From NCBI RefSeq assembly GCF_000805335.1, contig NZ_KN708638.1:6640579-6704578 (forward strand): a stretch of 64,000 bases of DNA, given 5' to 3'. The position numbers were made by a program, and so were the translations under genes. This document shows, one piece after another, positions 59,086 through 64,000 of the stretch (within the stretch, counting starts at the first letter, position 1; each line of letters begins with the position of its first letter). This DNA comes from Streptomyces sp. CT34 (GTDB lineage Bacteria; Actinomycetota; Actinomycetes; Streptomycetales; Streptomycetaceae). Under the pieces are notes generated by a model. The model did not search any database and had not been told where the DNA came from. It saw nothing but the letters and a program-made list of their open reading frames with translations.

Positions 59086-60656
59086 GGCGTCTCCTCGACG
59101 GTGGCCTCGGTGCGCGCGGTCTTGGAGCCGTGCGAGGTGGTGGTGAGCCGGTCGGCCAGCGGCAGCGCGTTCGGAACCACATCGGCGACGGGCACGCCGG
59201 ACATCTCAGCGCGGACCTGTTCGCGGTAGCCGACGGAGTTGTACGCGCAGAAGGGGATGAGCCGGCCGTCGGGGGTGATCTCCTCGACGCAGCACTTCAT
59301 CAGCTGTTTGACGTTGAGGGTGTAGGGGTCCTGGAAGTCCTGCACGACGACCATGAACGCCTTGTCGTTCAGCTGCTTCACGGCCTGGGGCAGGTCGATG
59401 CCGCAGGCGTCCGCGCAGTCCAGCGCCTCGGCGGTCGCCCGCAGCTTCTCCTGGGTGGTCTTAGTGCCCATGAACGCGGAGGCGGACCACAGCTTCTCCA
59501 GGGCCTCGCGGACCCTGGTGTCGGGCATGACGCGGTTGGTGACGTAGTCGAGGTAGTCCTCCACGTTCAGCAGCCGCGGGATCGGCACGACGGTGCGGCT
59601 GCCCGGCTTGCCGTCCACCAGCAGGTAGGTGATGGAGCGGCAGGTGGGGAAGCAGCACGGGACGGGGAAGAAGTCGCCCTTCTGGAACCAGTCCGGGCGC
59701 TGTTCGTTGATGAGCCGGATGACGTCGGGGTTGGTGAGCCGGTTCAGAGGGTCGAAGGGCACGTGGCGGCCGGAGTGGGTGACCGGCTGGAACGCCACCG
59801 AGCGGACGGCGGGGTGGTCGATGCCGTACTCGATGATCGCGCCCAGTTCGTGCTCGTTCAGGCCGCGTTCGACGGCGGCGACCAGGGTGACGGTCAGCCC
59901 GGCCTCGGCGCAGTTGTCCAACGCCCGCTGCTTGAACGCGCGCAGGTCCCGGCCGCGGATCTCGCGGTGGGTGCGTTCGTCGAAGCCGTCGAACTGCAGG
60001 TAGATGTTCACCGACTTGCCCGGCACCTGGTTGCGTTGGCCGAGTTCGGCGACGAAATTCTTGTCGGTGGCCAGGCGGATGCCGTTGGTGTTGAGGTTGA
60101 CGTTCTTGATCGGGCGGGCCTGGGAGAGGTCGATGAAGTCGAGGATGTGCTTGTGGATGGTGGGCTCGCCGCCGGAGAACATCACCACCTCCGCCTCGCC
60201 CTCGCTCTCCACGAAGACGTCGAGCATCCGTTCGCACTGCTCGTGGGTGATCGAGTAGCCGTCGCTCTGGTGGCCGGAATCGGCGAAGCAGATCGGGCAG
60301 TCCAGGTTGCAGCCGGTGTTGACCTCGATGATCCCCAGGCAGGCGTGCTGCTTGTGCTCCGGACACAGCCCGCAGTCGCTCGGGCAGCCGTCCTTCACCT
60401 CGGTCTGGAAGACCAGCGGGATCGTGCCGGGCTTGTTGAACCGGGCCGAGGCCAGGTACTCCTCGGCGTCTCCGTAGACGAGTGCCTCGAACTCGCCGTG
60501 CTCGCGGCAGCGTTTGCGCAAGTACACCTTGTTCTCGCGGATGTTGACCTGCGCATCGACGGGCGCCTTGCACATGGGGCAGATCGACTTGGTGAACTCC
60601 ACGAACACCTCGTCCCGGTCCACCTTGCGCCGCGGCGCCGGGGCCTGAGTCATCAC
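59082..60656 (-). CDS. Radical SAM enzyme of the MJ0619/Tes type
   Basis: The 524-residue protein has an N-terminal metal site (Cys26, Cys29, Cys50, His53: SICPMCK, KRCREHG), then GCPSDCGLCPEHKQHACLG (Cys91, 95, 98). The radical SAM cluster follows (Cys116, 120, 123 in CNLDCPICF) with VVMFSGGEPT. This order is that of MJ0619-like methylases and tetraether synthase (Tes/GrsA) enzymes, which use radical chemistry on pterins or lipids. Three more Cys pairs in the C-terminal part (PCCFPTC, KCCVEE, DCADAC) are unusual. It is coupled to an ArsM-like methyltransferase. Confidence 0.85.
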   Translation of the reverse strand: MMTQAPAPRRKVDRDEVFVEFTKSICPMCKAPVDAQVNIRENKVYLRKRCREHGEFEALVYGDAEEYLASARFNKPGTIPLVFQTEVKDGCPSDCGLCPEHKQHACLGIIEVNTGCNLDCPICFADSGHQSDGYSITHEQCERMLDVFVESEGEAEVVMFSGGEPTIHKHILDFIDLSQARPIKNVNLNTNGIRLATDKNFVAELGQRNQVPGKSVNIYLQFDGFDERTHREIRGRDLRAFKQRALDNCAEAGLTVTLVAAVERGLNEHELGAIIEYGIDHPAVRSVAFQPVTHSGRHVPFDPLNRLTNPDVIRLINEQRPDWFQKGDFFPVPCCFPTCRSITYLLVDGKPGSRTVVPIPRLLNVEDYLDYVTNRVMPDTRVREALEKLWSASAFMGTKTTQEKLRATAEALDCADACGIDLPQAVKQLNDKAFMVVVQDFQDPYTLNVKQLMKCCVEEITPDGRLIPFCAYNSVGYREQVRAEMSGVPVADVVPNALPLADRLTTTSHGSKTARTEATVEETP

Positions 60657-60689
60657 ACTGCTCCTCTCGAAAAGGGCGGTTGCAGTCGA

Positions 60690-60995
60690 TCAGTGGACAT
60701 CGCGGTCCGGGCCAGGGTTCTCATGGGGGTGCTGGTCTGGGACGGTCGGGCAGCAGTCCTCCGACCCGGTGCCGCGGCGACGCCGGACCCGGCAGCGCAG
60801 GGCATAGGCGGTGCCGGCCAGAACGACGACCGCGCCGACCGTGATCAGCCACGGATTCGCCAGCGCGCCACCCACAGCGCCGAGCCCCGCTCCGCCCAAG
60901 AGCAGCGGCCCGGCGCAGCACACCACCATGACCAGCCCCGCCCCGGCGACGGCGATCACCAGCCTCAGTCCAGGGTGTTCACGGGATACGGTCAT
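60690..60995 (-). CDS. Small membrane protein with CC motif
   Basis: ATG 60995 overlaps the MauE-like stop by 17 bp. A 101-residue product with two hydrophobic helices (LVIAVAGAGLVMVVCCAGPLLL and WLITVGAVVVLAGTAYAL), a CC pair inside the first helix (Cys26-Cys27) and GSEDCCP near the C-terminus. Membrane CC pairs of this kind occur in MerT-type metal transporters. The assignment to metal transport is inference. It precedes the radical SAM gene by 33 bp. Confidence 0.65.
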   Translation of the reverse strand: MTVSREHPGLRLVIAVAGAGLVMVVCCAGPLLLGGAGLGAVGGALANPWLITVGAVVVLAGTAYALRCRVRRRRGTGSEDCCPTVPDQHPHENPGPDRDVH

Positions 60996-61434
60996 CAGGT
61001 CCCACCTCCGCCCCACCCGCTGAGCCCCGAGTGACTGCCTTGCGGGCGCCACGCAGCAGCAGACCGGCGTACAGCAGCGTCAGGGCGTCCTGGAGCAGGA
61101 CGAACCAGCTCAGCCGCTGGGTCAGGTAGTTTCCGAAGCAGCCGCAGTTGTCCACCTCCAGGCCCCGCGTGTACGCCTGGACGGCCAGTGCGCTCCACAC
61201 CAGCGACACGGCCGTGTACACCCACACCGGGGCGATAGCCGTCGACCGGGGGCGGGCCAGGAACCACACCCCGCACACCAGCTCACCGGCGATCAGCAGC
61301 CCGGCGAGCACGACGGCCGGGGCGCCGTGCACCAGACCGTAGGCGCCGAGAATGGCCGGCATGTCGGTGGCGGAGGCGAGCTGGCCGACGGCCATCGCCG
61401 TGTAGACCGCGCCGAGAACGAGACGGAGCACCAT
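60979..61434 (-). CDS. MauE/DoxX-like membrane redox protein
   Basis: The 151-residue protein has four hydrophobic spans (LVLGAVYTAMAVGQLA, APAVVLAGLLIAGELVCGVWFL, WVYTAVSLVWSALAVQA, LLQDALTLLYAGLLL) and NCGCFG (Cys97, Cys99) between spans 3 and 4, the MauE/VKOR-related redox pattern. These proteins support disulphide or maturation chemistry. ATG 61434 coincides with the predicted transcription start of the Crp/Fnr-type promoter at 61442-61484, so the mRNA is probably leaderless. First gene of the operon. Confidence 0.75.
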   Translation of the reverse strand: MVLRLVLGAVYTAMAVGQLASATDMPAILGAYGLVHGAPAVVLAGLLIAGELVCGVWFLARPRSTAIAPVWVYTAVSLVWSALAVQAYTRGLEVDNCGCFGNYLTQRLSWFVLLQDALTLLYAGLLLRGARKAVTRGSAGGAEVGPDDRIP

Positions 61435-61441
61435 GTGCGTG

Positions 61442-61484
61442 ACGCTACGGGCGCCGGGGCGGCGGGAACTGTAAGCGCGCTCAC
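61442..61484 (-). promoter_or_regulatory. Crp/Fnr-type promoter 2 (leaderless)
   Basis: The palindrome GTAAGCGCGCTCAC (61471-61484) and a minus-strand TAGCGT -10 box (61447-61442) have the same spacing as in promoters 1 and 3. The expected start point, about 61435, falls on the ATG at 61434. Confidence 0.75.
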
Positions 61485-61500
61485 CGAACCGGCCCCGCAT

Positions 61501-62082
61501 TCACCGGCGCGGGGCGGCGCGGCGTTCGGCCTCGGATTTGACCGAGGCGAGTGAGGTAGCGACCGTGGCCTCCCAGCGGGCAGCCACCGCCTCACCCCAC
61601 CACTGTCCGAGCCGCCACAGGTCGGTGCCCAGCTCGCCCAAGTACACCAGCCGTGTCCCCGCCCCAGTCTCCTCCAGGACGAAGGACTCGGTCACGTGCG
61701 GCACCGGGCCGCGCACCAGACGGAAGTCGATCCGCTCGGGCCGGGTGAAGCGGACCGTCTCCACCGTCACCGCTCTCAGCCGCCCGCCCGCGATCGGCGT
61801 GTAGTGCTCGGCCAGCACCAGGTCACTACCGCGCTCCAGCACCTTCAGCTTCTCGCCCATTGCCCGCGGTGTGCGGCCCAGGTACGGGTGGGCCACTACA
61901 TCAAACACCGTCTCCCGTAGGGCGGCGATGTCCACGGTCTGCGGGCCGAGGGGCCGCATCCGGCGTCCCACGCCAACATCGAGGGGAACGGCGCCGGTCA
62001 CCAGACCCAGCCAGGCGGCGGTCAGCGCACCACCTGCACCCGCCGTCCAGGCCACAGCCCGCAGCCCGCGTGCGGCGCTCAC
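61501..62082 (-). CDS. SRPBCC-fold protein
   Basis: GTG 62082 overlaps the DUF427 stop (GTGA). The 193-residue product has an N-terminal hydrophobic segment (VAWTAGAGGALTAAWLGLV) and then a START/SRPBCC-type domain: DIAALRETVFDVVAHPYLG, HYTPIAGGRLRAVTVETVRF, VTESFVLEETGAGTRLVYLGEL. Such domains form a deep hydrophobic cavity for lipids or aromatic ligands. It is the second gene of the DUF427 operon and probably belongs to the same regulon as the radical SAM operon. Confidence 0.8.
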   Translation of the reverse strand: MSAARGLRAVAWTAGAGGALTAAWLGLVTGAVPLDVGVGRRMRPLGPQTVDIAALRETVFDVVAHPYLGRTPRAMGEKLKVLERGSDLVLAEHYTPIAGGRLRAVTVETVRFTRPERIDFRLVRGPVPHVTESFVLEETGAGTRLVYLGELGTDLWRLGQWWGEAVAARWEATVATSLASVKSEAERRAAPRR

Positions 62083-62384
62083 CGGCTCACCTGCGGGGCG
62101 ACTTCCTCGACCACGACGCCGTTCCAGAAGGCGACGTGATTCTTGATCCTCCGGGCCAGCGGGCTCGGGTGCGGGTAGTACCAGGCCGCGTTCCTGTTGG
62201 TCCGCCCGCCCGCGGTCACGGTGTAGTAGCGGGCGAGCCCCTTCCAGAAGCACAGCGACCTGGCCCGGCTCTCGGTGAAATACTCACGGCGCAGCGACTC
62301 GGGCGAGAAGTAGTGGTTCCCCTCCACCACAACGGTCTGCTCCGCCTCCGCAAGCACGGTGCCGTTCCACACAGCCCGCATCAT
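62079..62384 (-). CDS. DUF427 protein
   Basis: ATG 62384 has GGAGGTGG upstream. The 101-residue product matches DUF427: VWNGTVLAEAEQTVVVEGNHYFSPE, then CFWKGLARYYTVTAGGR, NAAWYYPHPSP and HVAFWNGVVVEE. The fold is a small beta-barrel of unknown function. The promoter at 62426-62468 lies about 35 bp before its start. It is coupled to the SRPBCC gene. Confidence 0.85.
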   Translation of the reverse strand: MMRAVWNGTVLAEAEQTVVVEGNHYFSPESLRREYFTESRARSLCFWKGLARYYTVTAGGRTNRNAAWYYPHPSPLARRIKNHVAFWNGVVVEEVAPQVSR

Positions 62385-62425
62385 GACCAGCCACCTCCGA
62401 CGCCATCCTCATGGTCCATACCGCG

Positions 62426-62468
62426 ACGCTAGAGCGCCGACCACCGACCAGACGGTGACCGCGCTTAC
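62426..62468 (-). promoter_or_regulatory. Crp/Fnr-type promoter 3
   Basis: The palindrome GTGACCGCGCTTAC (62455-62468) and a minus-strand TAGCGT -10 box (62431-62426) reproduce the layout of promoters 1 and 2. The target is DUF427-SRPBCC. The palindrome overlaps the stop codon of the thioredoxin-like gene. Confidence 0.75.
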
Positions 62469-62791
62469 ACTCCGCCGCCCGTGTCGACTGCTGCTCGCAG
62501 GGCCTCCTGGAGCTGGCCGACCTCGGGCACACCGGCCAAGCCGCTGGAGGTGCGGTAGATCCGGCAGGCCACCGACGGCAGGGCTCCCGGCTCGGCGAAC
62601 GGGTCACAGCCGTCGATCAGGATCGTCGGGGAGCCGGTGAAACCGGACCGCTCGGCCTCGGCCTGATCGCCGACCACCCGCGTGGTAAAGCTCGTGGTGG
62701 CCAGACCGACGGCATCCAGCGCCTGCCGCAGCCGCTCCTCCGCAAGCTGCCGGTGGGGGCAGTCCGGTACGAACAAGACCTCGATCTCCAT
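62465..62791 (-). CDS. Small thioredoxin-fold protein
   Basis: ATG 62791 gives 108 residues: MEIEVLFVPDCPHRQLAEERL with a single Cys in place of the CxxC, then FTTRVVGDQAEAERSGFTGSPTILIDG, whose cis-Pro loop (GSPTIL) is typical of thioredoxin-like folds, and a further Cys in SVACRIYR. Similar small proteins are often annotated in mer or alkylmercury-lyase-like clusters and as DF-type (seleno)proteins. The start is chosen because the upstream frame is not coding-like. It ends inside promoter 3. Confidence 0.75.
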   Translation of the reverse strand: MEIEVLFVPDCPHRQLAEERLRQALDAVGLATTSFTTRVVGDQAEAERSGFTGSPTILIDGCDPFAEPGALPSVACRIYRTSSGLAGVPEVGQLQEALRAAVDTGGGV

Positions 62792-63033
62792 GCCTCCAGG
62801 ATCGCGCACCTCGGCGCCGTACCGGCCGAAAGCACCGACCTGACCGGGCAGCGCGCCGAACTGGGCCGCGCCGCCTTTCATCCGGTACAGCCCCGAGGAT
62901 CACTCCCCCTGCATCACGCCGTGGGCCTGCGCGGCCGGAGGGCTCCCCGTCCGTACGACGGAAACTCATCGAGACTTCGCCGACTATGCGCGACATACCC
63001 CACCCCCGAGCAGCGAGAGCGGGGAGGCAGATA

Positions 63034-63105
63034 TCCCGGTCTCGATCAGCTGCGACGTCTCCACGATCAGACGGGAGGGCGGAGTTGCATAGGTCGAGAC
63101 CGGGA
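63034..63105. repeat. Widely spaced inverted repeat
   Basis: TCCCGGTCTCGA at 63034-63045 and TCGAGACCGGGA at 63094-63105 form perfect 12-bp arms with a 48-bp spacer. GATCAG recurs four times between 63044 and 63136. Function unknown; it lies in the gene-free stretch 62792-63413 just before the leader element. Confidence 0.6.
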
Positions 63106-63135
63106 TCAGCACTACGACGAGTGAACGATCAGACA

Positions 63136-63219
63136 GGAGTTCGTCTCATCACACTGTCCTTTGGGCCGGACAAAGGCCACGGTCAATGAGAAAGGGCCAC
63201 GCGAAATGCGAACCTACAG
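63136..63219 (+). repeat. Leader element copy, type 2
   Basis: The partner of 55376-55459 (same length, about three quarters identical). It ends AATGCGAACCTACAG; the ATG at 63206 opens a frame (MRTYRQPARER) that has no recognisable continuation. I see no gene between 63220 and 63413, so this looks like a leader that has lost its gene. Confidence 0.65.
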
Positions 63220-63413
63220 GCAACCTGCACGAGAGCGGCCAGGTCTGGGTTACGCGAGATATCGACCTATAGGTGCAGGAGGGTTGCACCTTCGGGCCAT
63301 TTGCCGGCGGCGCGTTGAAAGACGAAGGGGCGCATGCGTCCCGACCGTATCGGCGCTGTCCAACTTCCGGGCAGTGAACGGCGATTCCTGTGCCAGGGCC
63401 GGGCGGGCACAGA

Positions 63414-63647
63414 TCACTCATCGGCCTCTGTGTCCCGAGCCGGCGGGCGTGGGAAGCCTCTCGCCCTGTCGTTGGCGTCTCCGAGTGCTTGTCGGGTGAG
63501 CCGTTTCACCAGCTCAGAGTCGATGCGGCTGTCCGGCCCGGTGATGCGGGCCCGGACCGGCCGTAGGGATCCAAGGTCCAGCGCCTCGTCGTGGGTGAGG
63601 TGAGGAGGGCGGGAACGCGTTCCGGGGCGGGCTGATGGATCCATCAC
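63414..63647 (-). CDS. Small hypothetical protein
   Basis: GTG 63647 (or ATG 63644) has GAGAGGAAA upstream. The 77-residue product is charged and Pro-rich (SARPGTRSRPPHLTHDEALDL, with DSRIDSELVKRLTRQAL as a helix). No family recognised. Moderate confidence because the ribosome binding site is good but no homologue is known to me. Confidence 0.45.
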   Translation of the reverse strand: MMDPSARPGTRSRPPHLTHDEALDLGSLRPVRARITGPDSRIDSELVKRLTRQALGDANDRARGFPRPPARDTEADE

Positions 63648-63839
63648 GCGGTTTCCTCTCGCCTGGGTGGGCTGTACGGCGCTGGAGACCTGTCTCTGCT
63701 CTGTACGGTCTGCCCGCAGGTGTGCATCGTGTTCGGTGACCTCCGTTGGCGAAGCTGCCGGCGGCGGGGCCCTGGTGGTGAACGTAGCCGGGCAGGAGGG
63801 CGCCGGAGGTGCGGAACGGCTGATGATCGCCGAGAGCGC

Positions 63840-64000
63840 GGGTGGAGCCGGGTAGGTCGATCTCGCTGGCGCCCTCGGCGTGGTCGGCTTCGATGAACCG
63901 TTCGATGGGCAGGCCGGCGAGCAGTTCGATCACCTCCAGCACCCAGCGCCGCACCGTGGTCGCGGAGATGCGGCTTCCGCCCCCCCTGTCGGCAAGCCGC
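63840..64000 (-). pseudogene. Transposase-like HTH fragment at window edge
   Basis: The frame is open to the right edge (RLADRGGGSRISATTVRRWV, then LEVIELLAG). This resembles the N-terminal helix-turn-helix segment of Streptomyces IS5-type transposases (STxRRWxxEVIxLLA). After that segment the similarity stops and the frame becomes low-complexity, so the gene is truncated. The upstream part lies outside the window. Confidence 0.4.

Noticed and set aside
58878..61034. A 718-codon open frame on the plus strand
   Set aside because: It is the antisense of the radical SAM and methyltransferase genes. Its translation is low-complexity Gly/Val/Asp sequence, while the minus-strand frames have complete catalytic motifs.
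63161..63499. A 112-codon gene starting in the leader copy at 63136
   Set aside because: The translation is Arg/Cys-rich without domain character and runs into the antisense of the small gene at 63414.
1..64000. tRNA, rRNA, integrase or attachment site
   Set aside because: I looked for conserved RNA genes and for a tyrosine or serine recombinase and found none. The element may replicate autonomously, or its ends may be outside the window.

Overview
The window is high-GC actinobacterial DNA, almost certainly Streptomyces. It has GTG/TTG starts, many 4-nt ATGA/GTGA gene overlaps, DUF317 and DUF2637 families, a WhiB protein, DUF6233, a class E-type sortase, an FxLD-type methyltransferase and MmyB-type XRE regulators. 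It holds a replication-initiator gene with a helicase-loader gene, a MobC/relaxase pair, several gene remnants and many hypothetical genes, and no rRNA, tRNA or obvious housekeeping gene. I infer a large (probably linear) plasmid or a plasmid-like accessory region. I see no integrase and no FtsK/TraB-type transfer ATPase inside the window.

Layout. 1-10.3 kb: a one-directional cassette of mostly unrecognised genes. It includes three small paralogues, two HxlR-like winged-helix regulators, an MFS exporter, an ATP-grasp ligase and a DUF317 protein; many of the products end in a similar Pro/Ala/Ser-Arg tail. 10.3-16.3 kb: a sortase-substrate surface protein, small secreted or membrane proteins, a DUF6233 protein, a QueD-like protein and two DUF317-type proteins. 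16.3-22.4 kb: a broken TPR-like gene beside an intact FxLD-system methyltransferase, then a flavoprotein, a GNAT, an XRE-TPR regulator and an RsbW-like ATPase. 22.4-29.4 kb: a tightly coupled seven-gene operon (UGM-like flavoprotein, HPr-kinase-like, AK-like kinase, GT4, membrane GT2, Nudix, APH-like kinase) that looks like an undescribed nucleotide-sugar or glycoconjugate pathway.

30.3-37.75 kb, minus strand: the plasmid core, transcribed in the order small ORF, rep, dnaC-like, whiB, DUF2637, small ORF, candidate oriT, small ORF, mobC, relaxase. The rep gene carries tandem 11-bp and 7-bp DNA repeats that are not multiples of three, a candidate origin inside the gene. 38.2-40.4 kb: a sortase and a thioester/Cna-B surface protein that stops exactly at its LPKTGA motif. 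40.6-47.5 kb: regulators (tandem XRE, MmyB-XRE), ImmA/IrrE with a MAB_1171c-like membrane protein, a HAD phosphatase and a thioesterase. 47.5-53 kb: three large unrecognised minus-strand genes.

53.3-56.6 kb: DinB, a PD-(D/E)XK-like nuclease, an intact and a truncated 2H phosphoesterase, and repeated leader elements (another copy lies at 63.1 kb). 56.7-62.8 kb: a redox/metal-flavoured locus with a Crp/Fnr regulator, a membrane protein, an ArsM-like methyltransferase, an MJ0619/Tes-like radical SAM enzyme, a CC-motif membrane protein, a MauE-like protein, SRPBCC, DUF427 and a thioredoxin-like protein. Three promoters there share the same GTRA-N6-TYAC palindrome at an identical distance from a TAGCGT -10 box, which points to one Crp/Fnr regulon. 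The right edge ends in a transposase-like fragment.
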